A DNA stretch of 14,859 nucleotides from an uncultured Anaerovibrio sp. (GCA_902785445.1 CACZYN010000017.1:1-14859), one strand, 5' to 3'; counted from the stretch's first letter, positions 1 through 6,709 are shown. Numbers and translations: made by a program. The notes: generated from the letters alone by a model not told the origin.

Positions 1-230
1 ATCATGGTATAGCCCATAATTCGCCTATCCAGCCGAGCCTTCACTGCGTCAATAATGGGCTGCGGTGTGGCAAATTCCATATCCGCTACCCACATCCGGA
101 CAAAATCCTCATCCTTATAAGGGAATACCTTCTCCGGTCCCGCATGGAAAATATAGCCCCGGAAACCATCCGTATTCAAGGCATTGGTATTCTGCCGATC
201 CACAATTTCATCAAAATTATATTTCATCAT
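1..230 (-). CDS. MalY/PatB-family PLP-dependent C-S lyase (aminotransferase class I/II fold), N-terminal part
   Basis: The reading frame is open from an ATG at 230 to the window edge, giving 76 codons; the C-terminal part lies outside. The visible protein starts MMKYNFDEIVDR and carries the N-terminal signature of the MalY/PatB family (FDE-[IV]-[IV]-DR, then WVADMEFATPQPIIDA and a G-Y-T near residues 73-75). Family members are cystathionine beta-lyases/cysteine desulfhydrases or related aminotransferases that act in the cytoplasm on sulfur amino acids. The PLP lysine is not in view, so the substrate cannot be judged. GGAG at 237-240 precedes the start; either of two adjacent ATGs (230 or 227) fits. 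A terminator separates it from the upstream nitroreductase gene, so it is probably transcribed alone or with genes to the left. The leader at 231-278 holds only weak promoter-like hexamers. Confidence 0.82.
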   Translation of the reverse strand, partial: MMKYNFDEIVDRQNTNALNTDGFRGYIFHAGPEKVFPYKDEDFVRMWVADMEFATPQPIIDAVKARLDRRIMGYTM

Positions 231-282
231 CCCACACTCCTAAAGTTTTAAACAACCCTTGCTATAGATGCCAAACAAAATT

Positions 283-314
283 ACAAAAAGGCGTAACCTA
301 AAAGCTACGCCTTT
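283..314 (-). terminator. Rho-independent terminator of the nitroreductase gene
   Basis: A perfect 9-bp inverted repeat (287-295 AAAGGCGTA against 306-314 TACGCCTTT) encloses a 10-nt loop. On the minus strand the right arm runs into TTTTTGTAATTTTG. It starts 11 nt after the nitroreductase stop and lies upstream of the C-S lyase gene, so it should separate the two transcripts. Confidence 0.85.
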
Positions 315-325
315 AACGATGAAGA

Positions 326-838
326 TTAAATATATGTTACGGTTTCTTCCAATGGTTTTCTGGAAAAATGATTTGGCAGTGGCTTGCCTTCCTCAGCAGC
401 ATAACCAAGATCCAAAAGCATCAATACCTCTTCATTTTCAGGTAAATTAAAGGTCTTAGCTACTTCATCAGGGTTAAAGTAATTCAGCCAACAGCTGTCA
501 ACCCCCTCATTGGCTGCCGCAAGAATCATGTGGCTAGCTACAATTGCCGCATCCTCAACACCGGAATCGCGTTTATCCCCTGGATAGGTAAATACATTGT
601 TTTTATCAAAAGCAACTATCAATACAGTGGGTGCTCCGTATCTGCATGGAGTTACTTTATCTACCTTTGCCAGGCCCTCCTCAGTCTGAACCACATAAAC
701 ATGCTGTTCTTGCAGATTTTTTGCTGTTGGAGCCAGCCGTCCCGCCTCCAAAATAGCCTGAAGCTTTTCATTTTCTACCTGGCGGTTGCTGTATTTCTTA
801 CAAGAAAACCTATTTTCAATTACAGTTTTGAATTCCAT
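326..838 (-). CDS. Nitroreductase-family FMN oxidoreductase (170 aa)
   Basis: This is a small nitroreductase-fold flavoprotein expected to bind FMN as a homodimer and to use NAD(P)H to reduce nitroaromatics, quinones or an unknown substrate. Visible family features are the N-terminal RFSCKKY segment (residues 10-16, the usual R-x-S-x-[RK]-x-[FY] FMN motif), LAPTAKNLQ (the A-P-[ST]-x-x-N-x-Q motif), a central GVEDAAIVASHMILAA helix followed by G-x-x-S-C-W, and a C-terminal basic loop. The length is at the short end of the family. The start at 838 is set by GGAGG at 846-850, 7 nt upstream; an in-frame extension of 12 codons to 874 has no ribosome site. The gene has its own promoter at 885-913 and a terminator just after the stop, so it is monocistronic. 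The physiological substrate cannot be told from the sequence. Confidence 0.88.
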   Translation of the reverse strand: MEFKTVIENRFSCKKYSNRQVENEKLQAILEAGRLAPTAKNLQEQHVYVVQTEEGLAKVDKVTPCRYGAPTVLIVAFDKNNVFTYPGDKRDSGVEDAAIVASHMILAAANEGVDSCWLNYFNPDEVAKTFNLPENEEVLMLLDLGYAAEEGKPLPNHFSRKPLEETVTYI

Positions 839-884
839 GATAAAACCTCCTTGCAGGTTCAAACATTGTAACACTGTTAGGAAA

Positions 885-913
885 ATTATAGCCTGTAAAA
901 CCTATAAAAGCAA
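885..913 (-). promoter_or_regulatory. Sigma-A-type promoter of the nitroreductase gene
   Basis: On the minus strand, TTGCTT (908-913) is separated by exactly 17 bp from a perfect TATAAT (885-890). The predicted start of transcription falls near 877, giving a leader of about 40 nt before the ATG at 838. The promoter sits in the 96-bp gap after the CoA-disulfide reductase stop. A short 5-bp inverted repeat (901-905/913-917) followed by TTTTA overlaps the -35 and may act as a weak terminator for the upstream operon. Confidence 0.8.
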
Positions 914-934
914 TAGGAAAATAAATTACTAAAA

Positions 935-2602
935 CTATTCTTCAAATTCCAACGCAAACCATTTGGCATAGCTAAAGCCACCCATAAGATTACGGGCATT
1001 AAAACCTTGCTGCTTCATCATGCGTTCCATATAATATCCGTTAATACCTACCCGGCAGCTTACAATTATTGGCCGATTTTTATCCAGCTTTTCCAGTTCG
1101 CTGCGCAGTTTCGGAGCAGGGATATTAATTGCTTCCTTAATATGTCCCTCTTTAAACATTCCCGGACTGCGCACATCAATTAGTACCGCGCCTTTATCCA
1201 GCTCTTCTGGAAGCTCTATTGGTAAAAGCGGGTCAGTTAATCCCTGTAAAATATTCTCCCCATAATAACCAGCCATATTGACCGGATCTTTGGCAGAGGA
1301 ATATGGCGGTGCATAAGCTAACTCCAAATCAATGAGATCATGTATTGTACCATCAAAGCGGATTACGGAAGCAATTACATCCAGACGTTTATCCACACCC
1401 TTAGCTCCAATAGCTTGAGCTCCCAGGACTTTACCATCCTCCAGGCTGAATAACACTTTCAGGGTAATTGGCTTGGCTCCCGGATAATAGGAGGCATGGT
1501 CGGCGGGGAAAGTTATGGTAAATCGATAATCCCTGCCGTACTTCCAACCTCTTTGTTGCAATATTCGCTCATTCATACCAGTGGCAGCCCCTGTCAAATC
1601 AAATACTTTCAATATAGAGCTCCCCACCACACCACGATATTTTTTACTGCTGCCAACCATATTGTCAGCAGCCAACCGCCCCTGACGATTAGCCGGTCCT
1701 GCCAAAGCCAAAGTAGCATTTTCTCCGGTCAGACTATTAAAGGTCTGTACTGCATCACCTACAGCGTAGATATCCTGGTAATTGGTTTGCATGTATTCAT
1801 TTACTATAATATAACCCCAATCATTCAGAGCTATACCGCTTTCCTTTAAAAATGCCGTATCTGGTTGTACACCAATGGACAATACAACAAAATCAGCAGA
1901 TAGAATTTTGCCGGAAGAAAGCTCTACTTTGATACTGCCATCGAATTCATGATGAAATTCTTTCACTCCATCTCCCAGTATCAGGTTAACTCCATTATTC
2001 GTTAATTCATTTTCCAGCAACTTCACCATATCCGTGTCAAAGGGGGCCAGTATGTGAGGAGCAGCTTCCACAACAGTTACATCTAAGCCAAGTTTCTTGA
2101 TGTTTTCCGCTGACTCAATGCCCACAAAGCCGCCACCTACCACAACTGCCTTCCCTTTAGGATATTCCCTGCCAAGCTTATGAAGCAGGTCCGCATCAGG
2201 TACATTGCGTAGAGTAACAATCTTATTATGTTCAATGCCTGGAATTCGAGGTCTTACTGGTTTGGCGCCGGGGGAGAGCAGTAGTACATCATATCTTTCC
2301 TCATACTGCTCAGCCCCTTTTCTTATCTGAACAGTTTTTTTCAGTGGGTCCACGGACACTACTTCGCTAAAGATCCGCACATCGACATTAAAGAGTTTAT
2401 TAAAGCCCAGAGGATTCATAACCAGCAGATTATCCCGCTCCTCGATAGTCCCACCTACATAGTAAGGAAGCCCACAATTAGCAAAGGAAATATCTCCGCC
2501 CCGTTCAACCAGAATTATTTCTGCTTTTTCATCCAAACGACGCAGTCGAGCAGCCGCCGTTGCTCCACCAGCTACACCACCGACGATCAAATATTTTCGC
2601 AT
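935..2602 (-). CDS. cdr: CoA-disulfide reductase / persulfide reductase with C-terminal rhodanese domain (555 aa)
   Basis: This is an FAD- and NAD(P)H-dependent single-cysteine disulfide reductase fused to rhodanese, like the known CoADR-RHD and NAD(P)H persulfide/polysulfide reductase enzymes. The order is an FAD-binding motif VGGVAGGATAAARLRR (residues 7-22), the redox cysteine C43 in SFANCGLPYY, a second Rossmann motif VVGGGFVGIESAE (about 154-166) for the nicotinamide cofactor, a second FAD contact around IYAVGDAV, a dimerisation domain with the paired tyrosines of HASYYPG, and a rhodanese domain from about 470 with C516 in SCRVGING. Both catalytic cysteines are present, so CoA persulfide or disulfide reduction is plausible. 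AAGGAG at 2612-2617 gives the start; it lies inside the end of the upstream membrane-protein gene (6-nt gap), so translation is probably coupled. It is the last gene of the arsR operon. Confidence 0.92.
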   Translation of the reverse strand: MRKYLIVGGVAGGATAAARLRRLDEKAEIILVERGGDISFANCGLPYYVGGTIEERDNLLVMNPLGFNKLFNVDVRIFSEVVSVDPLKKTVQIRKGAEQYEERYDVLLLSPGAKPVRPRIPGIEHNKIVTLRNVPDADLLHKLGREYPKGKAVVVGGGFVGIESAENIKKLGLDVTVVEAAPHILAPFDTDMVKLLENELTNNGVNLILGDGVKEFHHEFDGSIKVELSSGKILSADFVVLSIGVQPDTAFLKESGIALNDWGYIIVNEYMQTNYQDIYAVGDAVQTFNSLTGENATLALAGPANRQGRLAADNMVGSSKKYRGVVGSSILKVFDLTGAATGMNERILQQRGWKYGRDYRFTITFPADHASYYPGAKPITLKVLFSLEDGKVLGAQAIGAKGVDKRLDVIASVIRFDGTIHDLIDLELAYAPPYSSAKDPVNMAGYYGENILQGLTDPLLPIELPEELDKGAVLIDVRSPGMFKEGHIKEAINIPAPKLRSELEKLDKNRPIIVSCRVGINGYYMERMMKQQGFNARNLMGGFSYAKWFALEFEE

Positions 2603-2608
2603 CTATCT

Positions 2609-3184
2609 TCACTCCTTAAATTTAGCCTTGCAAATGGTCTGGGTAAGAGTACCCATTGGGCAGAATACACACCAGGAACGTGGCTTGTAAATAAGCATAG
2701 CCACAATGGCGATGACTTCCGAGGTCAGCATCAGACTGTATAGTCCAAAGGCAAACTGGGCCACCCAAGGAGTAACACCGGCTGAATAGGTCCAATTCCA
2801 TGGCAGCTGTAAGCTCCACAGAACCGTTACCACATCTTGCAGGCTCTGAATTTCACTGCCTACCAGCCAAGATACGTAAATAATGTTAAAGAACATGGCA
2901 AAGAAAAAAATCATAAAGCCATATCGGAAGGCCTTGCCCTTCAGCCAATCCGGCATTTCCCGCCGCAGGGACAACCCCACCTGACTGCCCATGACCCGCA
3001 GGAACTGTCCTCTATCACAGTAACGGTTGCAAAACAGCTTGTTGCCGCCAACAATGGCAAATATCAAAGGCAGACAGAAACTGATCAGTCCTAACCAGGC
3101 AAAGAGAATATTTACAAAACCCAAAGAAAAATAAATTATGGACCAAATCCACAGATAGTGGTACCAATGCCGCTTTTGTTTCAT
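2609..3184 (-). CDS. NapH/YccM-like polytopic membrane protein with iron-sulfur cysteine motifs (191 aa)
   Basis: This is an integral membrane protein with about four hydrophobic segments (roughly residues 10-45, 86-108, 125-145 and 148-168), resembling the Fer4_5/NapH/YccM/NosR-type electron-transfer proteins. After the first hairpin it has LFCNRYCDRGQF (C52, C56), and at the C-terminus WCVFCPMGTL plus C185 (C172, C175). These paired motifs are typical of proteins that bind FeS clusters at the membrane face and pass electrons between a quinone or membrane partner and soluble ferredoxin. The longer in-frame extension to 3250 is rejected: ATG at 3184 has GGAGG at 3192-3196 with 7-nt spacing, and it overlaps the ferredoxin stop as ATGA. 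The exact partner is unknown; its position between a ferredoxin and a CoA-disulfide reductase suggests one electron pathway. Confidence 0.83.
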   Translation of the reverse strand: MKQKRHWYHYLWIWSIIYFSLGFVNILFAWLGLISFCLPLIFAIVGGNKLFCNRYCDRGQFLRVMGSQVGLSLRREMPDWLKGKAFRYGFMIFFFAMFFNIIYVSWLVGSEIQSLQDVVTVLWSLQLPWNWTYSAGVTPWVAQFAFGLYSLMLTSEVIAIVAMLIYKPRSWCVFCPMGTLTQTICKAKFKE

Positions 3185-3384
3185 GACCGCACCTCCACCT
3201 TGATGGCCGAAGCCGGACATTCCTTGGCACACATACCGCAGCCCACACATTTCTCCTCAAGGGGGCTGGCAAAGCTGCCCTGTACTATTTGCATGGCTTC
3301 CATAGGGCACACATCCACGCAGGTACCACAGGCCACACATATCTCGCGATTTACCACCGCATGCCGGGGTGATAATTTTGCCAT
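3181..3384 (-). CDS. 2x[4Fe-4S] ferredoxin (67 aa)
   Basis: This small soluble electron carrier has two complete bacterial ferredoxin motifs, C16-x2-C19-x2-C22-x3-C26-P and C46-x2-C49-x2-C52-x3-C56-P, separated by a 19-residue linker. All eight cluster ligands are present. The start ATG at 3384 is preceded by GGAG (3395-3398) with 10-nt spacing; this ribosome site overlaps the TAG stop of the upstream arsR-type gene. The stop overlaps the next start as ATGA, so the protein is made in step with the membrane iron-sulfur protein and most likely docks to it. It could alternatively be viewed as the electron-input subunit of that complex. Confidence 0.9.
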   Translation of the reverse strand: MAKLSPRHAVVNREICVACGTCVDVCPMEAMQIVQGSFASPLEEKCVGCGMCAKECPASAIKVEVRS

Positions 3385-3397
3385 TTATCTCACACTC

Positions 3398-3697
3398 CTA
3401 TTTTGACACATTCCTATTGTCGTCAAACAAACAGGATAAAATTGCTTTTACCCGCTCATTTGTTAATTTATAGCTGATTTCTAATCCGTTGCGCTCTCCT
3501 TCAATGATTCCCGCCTGTCGCAGCTTACCTAAATGCTGGGACACAGTGGACTGGGGTACCTCCAGGCAGCATTGCATATGGGTCACATTGCAGCTGCCCG
3601 TGCGCCAGAGGCCACGAACAATGCACAAGCGAATTGGATGGGCAATTACCTTTAATAGCTCCGCCTGCTCTTCCAAAACTTTTATATCTTCAATCAT
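3398..3697 (-). CDS. ArsR/SmtB-family winged-helix repressor, candidate thiol/persulfide sensor (99 aa)
   Basis: This is a dimeric cytoplasmic DNA-binding regulator. The typical ArsR core is visible: LLKVIAHPIRLCIV (helix 2), recognition helix VPQSTVSQHLGKLRQAGII (residues 47-65), wing ERNGLEISYKLT and a C-terminal helix. It has five cysteines: C25 in helix 2, C36, C43, C44 and C89 in the last helix. SqrR/BigR-type sulfur sensors use one cysteine in helix 2 and one in helix 5, and the C25-C89 spacing of 64 residues is close to theirs; this is an inference, and metal or redox sensing is also possible. The ATG at 3697 has GGAGG at 3706-3710 (8 nt); an upstream TTG at 3715 would put that site inside the gene and is rejected. 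It heads the operon and probably represses it through the palindrome at 3714-3729. Confidence 0.9.
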   Translation of the reverse strand: MIEDIKVLEEQAELLKVIAHPIRLCIVRGLWRTGSCNVTHMQCCLEVPQSTVSQHLGKLRQAGIIEGERNGLEISYKLTNERVKAILSCLFDDNRNVSK

Positions 3698-3713
3698 ATC
3701 GTTCACCTCCAAC

Positions 3714-3729
3714 AATATATTTGTATATT
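3714..3729. promoter_or_regulatory. Candidate operator for the ArsR-type repressor
   Basis: A perfect 6-4-6 inverted repeat, AATATA-TTTG-TATATT, overlaps five of the six -10 bases and reaches the predicted transcription start. An overlapping shorter palindrome, ACAA-N5-TTGT, lies at 3712-3724. AT-rich palindromes over the core promoter are the usual ArsR-family operator arrangement. The binding itself is inferred from position and symmetry only. Confidence 0.6.
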
Positions 3730-3753
3730 ACGATTTTTAAATATAGTTGTCAA
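3725..3753 (-). promoter_or_regulatory. Strong sigma-A-type promoter of the arsR-ferredoxin-membrane protein-cdr operon
   Basis: On the minus strand a perfect TTGACA (3748-3753) is followed after 17 bp by TAATAT (3725-3730). The predicted start is near 3718, leaving a leader of about 20 nt that holds GGAGG. Such a near-consensus promoter fits a gene set kept silent by a repressor and strongly induced when it leaves. Confidence 0.85.
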
Positions 3754-3799
3754 GAAAAATCCCTTAATATTATCTATAGCTTGCTCAATACTATTAATA

Positions 3800-4543
3800 T
3801 CAGTCTAAAACCTTGACTGCTTCTCCCAAAACCTGTCCTATAGGTTCCCTAATGACCAAATTTGCGGTTAAATCCGCCTTAGTGGCTGTCTTATTAATGA
3901 CCACCAGATTCTTGCCATGGAAATAATCCACCAGCCCAGCCGCGGGGTAAACCGCCAAAGATGTGCCACCTACTATCAGGGTATCCGCCTTGCTGATAGC
4001 ATTCACTGCCTGGGCAATTACCATATTATCCAGGCCCTCTTCGTATAAAACCACATCAGGACGAATTATGCCTCCGCATTCCTGGCAATGTGGTATGGGC
4101 TTTTCCGGATTGTCTAAGACATCTTGCAACGAATAAGCCTTGCCACAGTCCATGCAATACCAACGTAACAATGTCCCATGCAGCTCGTGAACCCGTTGGC
4201 TTCCGGCCATTTGGTGCAGTCCATCAATATTTTGAGTAACTACCCCTTTTAGCTTGCCTAACTGCTCCAGTTTGGCCAAGGCTTTATGACCGACATTTGG
4301 TTTGGCATCAAGGAAAATCATCTTAGCAAAGAGAAATTCAAAAAAATCCCGGGGATGTTCAATCAAAAAGCTATGGGACACCATTTCCTCAGGGCTGAAT
4401 TCCCTGTTGAGCTTTTGGTTATAAATGCCATCAGCACTACGAAAATCCGGTATCCCGGACTCGGTTGACATACCGGCTCCTCCAAAGAATACAATATTGT
4501 CACTTTCCTTGATTATTTTCGCTAACTCAGCACTCTTTTCCAT
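3800..4543 (-). CDS. cobB: Sir2-family NAD-dependent protein deacylase (247 aa)
   Basis: Sirtuins remove acetyl or longer acyl groups from lysines using NAD and act in the cytoplasm. Visible features are the NAD-binding GAGMSTESGIPDFRS (residues 22-36), QNIDGLH (104-110), the catalytic His122 in ELHG, a zinc site C130-x2-C133 and C153-x2-C156, the substrate-binding segment VVLYEEGLD, and the late GGTSLAVYP. All catalytic and zinc residues are present, and the length is normal. The start at 4543 follows AAGGTGG at 4555-4561; an in-frame extension to 4627 would lie inside ogt and is rejected. The ribosome site overlaps the ogt stop, so the two genes form an operon. Deacetylase versus desuccinylase activity cannot be settled. 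Confidence 0.92.
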   Translation of the reverse strand: MEKSAELAKIIKESDNIVFFGGAGMSTESGIPDFRSADGIYNQKLNREFSPEEMVSHSFLIEHPRDFFEFLFAKMIFLDAKPNVGHKALAKLEQLGKLKGVVTQNIDGLHQMAGSQRVHELHGTLLRWYCMDCGKAYSLQDVLDNPEKPIPHCQECGGIIRPDVVLYEEGLDNMVIAQAVNAISKADTLIVGGTSLAVYPAAGLVDYFHGKNLVVINKTATKADLTANLVIREPIGQVLGEAVKVLD

Positions 4544-4559
4544 GTTAATTAATCCCACC

Positions 4560-5063
4560 TTAACGATACTGTACCTTTTCCAAATCCAACAATAATCTTT
4601 TATTTTCCAGTCCGCCACTGTAACCACCGATATATTTATCAGCCGCTAATACCCGATGGCAAGGAATAATAATAGCTATTGGATTATTCCCTACTGCTCC
4701 ACCAACCGCTTGGGCCGAAGGTCTCGTTCCGCGTTTCTTGGCAACAATCTGGGCTATTTCCCCGTAGGACATGGTCTGTCCATAGGGGATTTTTTTTACA
4801 ATTTCCCATACCTGCTGTCGAAATTCCGTTCCAGCCAAGGAAATATTGGGAAGAAAATCCGGAATGTTACCATTAAAATATAAGGATAACCACAATTTGG
4901 TATCCGTCAGTACCGGATGCGTATCACTAAATTCTAAATTTTTCAGATCAATGGGAAAGCTGTTGCCGTTTTCCTGCTCGAAAGCTACACCAGTTAAGGC
5001 ATTTTCATTAGCCGTAAGATATAACCTTCCTACTGGAGATTCAAAAAATGAAATATATTGCAC
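4560..5063 (-). CDS. ogt: Methylated-DNA--protein-cysteine methyltransferase (167 aa)
   Basis: This suicide DNA-repair protein transfers the alkyl group of O6-alkylguanine to its own cysteine. The C-terminal domain has the family helix-turn-helix (FRQQVWEIVKKIPYGQTMSYGEIA), the arginine finger region (RGTRPSAQAVGGAVGNNP), and the active site IIPCHRVL with acceptor C135, followed by IGGYSGGLENKRLLL. The N-terminal domain is short and typical of Ogt. The gene starts with GTG at 5063, supported by GAGAGG at 5073-5078 with 9-nt spacing; no ATG fits. It is the first gene of a pair with the Sir2 gene and is insulated from the upstream diguanylate cyclase gene by a terminator. Confidence 0.93.
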   Translation of the reverse strand: MQYISFFESPVGRLYLTANENALTGVAFEQENGNSFPIDLKNLEFSDTHPVLTDTKLWLSLYFNGNIPDFLPNISLAGTEFRQQVWEIVKKIPYGQTMSYGEIAQIVAKKRGTRPSAQAVGGAVGNNPIAIIIPCHRVLAADKYIGGYSGGLENKRLLLDLEKVQYR

Positions 5064-5088
5064 AATCTAAATCCTCTCTACGGTGATA

Positions 5089-5117
5089 GTTATTTTCTTT
5101 GTTTCTATTCTACGCAA
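5089..5117 (-). promoter_or_regulatory. Weak candidate promoter for ogt-Sir2
   Basis: TTGCGT (5112-5117) and AATAAC (5089-5094) are 17 bp apart on the minus strand. The -10 is poor, but a promoter is needed here because a terminator lies just upstream and no better pair is seen in 5064-5165. Confidence 0.3.
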
Positions 5118-5165
5118 AATTTTTCGCTCCTTTTTTTTAGTTCTTTTTTTATAAGTTAATAGACA

Positions 5166-5200
5166 ATAAAAACCCACAGTTAGCCAACACTAACTGTGGG
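5166..5200 (-). terminator. Rho-independent terminator of the diguanylate cyclase gene
   Basis: A perfect 11-bp stem (5173-5183 CCCACAGTTAG against 5190-5200 CTAACTGTGGG) with a 6-nt loop is followed on the minus strand by TTTTTATTGTC. It lies 37 nt after the diguanylate cyclase stop. Confidence 0.93.
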
Positions 5201-5237
5201 ATGATATTATTATTAATTTCTGTTATTGAACACGGCT

Positions 5238-6620
5238 TCATGAGGCAGGGTAAACTGTTTCAGAAAATTTTATATATTGCTCTTTGACGCTGCTTTCCTG
5301 AATAAAAATATATATAATATCTCCGTGGAAGCGGTTAAATACCCGTCGTCCGGCACATTCCACATTAATTTCTTTGCCTTGTTTGCTGACAATGCGAAAT
5401 TTCACAAAGCCATCCGTATGCTCATTACCATTATTGATACGGTGGAGTTCATACACTGTTTGGCGAACCCGTTCCAGATCCTGTGGATGTATCATATTAA
5501 CAAAACGACCACCAGAAAATTTCATGAAATCCTGTAAATCATCACAACCCACCAAATGAATGGCATCATCATTGGCAAATAAGATTTGTTCATTAGTATC
5601 AACTTTATAAACTACAAAGGAGCCTGGTAAACCACGGGCAATATCACTTATATTAAAGCCTAACTGGGCGCGTTGCCTCTCTTCCAAACTATCACAATAA
5701 ATCTGGAAGCCATTTTTATTGCTCATTTTCACTGCATATAGAGCTATATCGGCCTTTTCACGCAACCGGCAGTAATCAGGAGAATGGGTCGGATATTCTG
5801 CAGCTCCCATGGAAAGGGAAAACTGATGTGAGACTCCACCACAAACAAAAGATAGAGGACTATTCGCAAAGGTCTGTAAAAATGCACGTACAGATTCTAA
5901 CGTAGTATTCGTAAAAAATACCATGAATTCATCCCCGCCGTTCCGGGCAAGAAAACAAGGCTTAGGACATTTATCTTTTAAAATATCCGCTACAGTCTTT
6001 AGTACATTGTCACCAATAGTATGACCGAAGATATCATTTATAAGTTTGAAATCATCAACATCCAATGTCAAAAGTACGCAACTGGAATTCGGGCACATTT
6101 TAAGAAAATCTTTTATGGAGCACTCCATGCCAGCTTGATTCAACAATCCAGTTAAAGGATCAACAATAGCCTGAACTTCTGGATTAGCAGCTTGGTCCAC
6201 AATTGTATGTGCCTGATCCATTATAGCACTCTCACGACGTACTCTGTCGTTAATATCCTCTACCATAAAAACAACATATTTCATACCATCATTATTTTCG
6301 TTGGCAATTCGAAGAAAAGATGCTTCACACCACCCCTGTAGTCTGGCAAAAAAAGGACATTGAACAACAACATTATTCTTTAAGCGGTCTGTGAGGGTAG
6401 AAAGATTAGTAAATTCTTTTATATTTTCGCGACTATCCCTTTTGGTCAAGTGATCCACTGCATTATAAAGAGCGTCCTGGGCACTGGATTTCCCCTGACA
6501 GTAATGATCAATTAAATCAATAGACTTGAAAGCTTCATAAGAATCGGCTTCAATATCAATGACATGTATAGAAATATATTTCTGGGATACCGCACTTAAT
6601 ATTGCTTCAAAACTAGTCAT
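5238..6620 (-). CDS. Diguanylate cyclase with central GGDEF domain and flanking PAS-like regions (460 aa)
   Basis: The protein should make cyclic di-GMP from two GTP. The GGDEF domain spans about residues 152-310: DPLTGLLNQAGM at the start, LDVDDFKLINDIFGHTIGD for metal and nucleotide binding, and an intact GGDEF at 228-232. The product-inhibition RxxD site expected five residues upstream is absent (sequence CPKPC), so feedback control may be lost. No membrane segment is seen, so it is cytoplasmic. Residues 1-130 end in a PAS-like stretch (GWCEASFLRI to VEDINDRVR), and residues about 325-445 look like a second PAS domain (GSFVVYKVDTNEQILFAND). A sensory domain after GGDEF is less usual than before it. 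There is no EAL domain. The ATG at 6620 follows a GGG-rich leader; the gene has its own promoter and terminator. Confidence 0.9.
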   Translation of the reverse strand: MTSFEAILSAVSQKYISIHVIDIEADSYEAFKSIDLIDHYCQGKSSAQDALYNAVDHLTKRDSRENIKEFTNLSTLTDRLKNNVVVQCPFFARLQGWCEASFLRIANENNDGMKYVVFMVEDINDRVRRESAIMDQAHTIVDQAANPEVQAIVDPLTGLLNQAGMECSIKDFLKMCPNSSCVLLTLDVDDFKLINDIFGHTIGDNVLKTVADILKDKCPKPCFLARNGGDEFMVFFTNTTLESVRAFLQTFANSPLSFVCGGVSHQFSLSMGAAEYPTHSPDYCRLREKADIALYAVKMSNKNGFQIYCDSLEERQRAQLGFNISDIARGLPGSFVVYKVDTNEQILFANDDAIHLVGCDDLQDFMKFSGGRFVNMIHPQDLERVRQTVYELHRINNGNEHTDGFVKFRIVSKQGKEINVECAGRRVFNRFHGDIIYIFIQESSVKEQYIKFSETVYPAS

Positions 6621-6626
6621 TTGATT

Positions 6627-6650
6627 CCCTACCTATCTACCTTACCTACC
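6627..6650 (-). promoter_or_regulatory. G-rich GGTA-repeat leader at the diguanylate cyclase ribosome site
   Basis: Directly before the ATG (6-nt gap) the minus strand has five G-runs (GG, GG, GG, GG, GGG) separated by 2, 3, 6 and 2 bases, mostly TA. The last run is the only Shine-Dalgarno-like site. It may be redundant ribosome-binding sequence or a two-tier RNA quadruplex that hides the site; which one is not decided by the sequence. Confidence 0.4.
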
Positions 6651-6680
6651 AAATAGGGCTTACTAATCACATCTCTGAGA

Positions 6681-6709
6681 ATTTTACCATAGGATAGACA
6701 AACAAACAA
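6681..6709 (-). promoter_or_regulatory. Candidate promoter of the diguanylate cyclase gene
   Basis: TTGTTT (6704-6709) is followed after 17 bp by TAAAAT (6681-6686) on the minus strand. Transcription would start near 6674, leaving a leader of about 54 nt that contains the G-rich tract. The promoter lies between the hydrogenase operon terminator and the gene, as expected. Confidence 0.65.

Noticed and set aside
3185..3250. Longer start for the NapH-like protein adding 22 residues
   Set aside because: It overlaps the ferredoxin coding sequence and lacks a ribosome site; ATG 3184 has GGAGG and the coupled ATGA overlap.
3698..3715. TTG start for the ArsR-type gene
   Set aside because: It would place the GGAGG site inside the coding region; ATG 3697 has that site at ideal spacing.
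3760..3800. Terminator for the ogt-Sir2 pair
   Set aside because: The AT-rich repeats here (TTAATAT twice) are direct or self-palindromic and form no stem with a T-tract, so no terminator is called.
4544..4627. Longer Sir2 start adding 28 residues
   Set aside because: The extension lies within ogt and lacks a ribosome site, while ATG 4543 has AAGGTGG upstream and begins where sirtuins normally begin.
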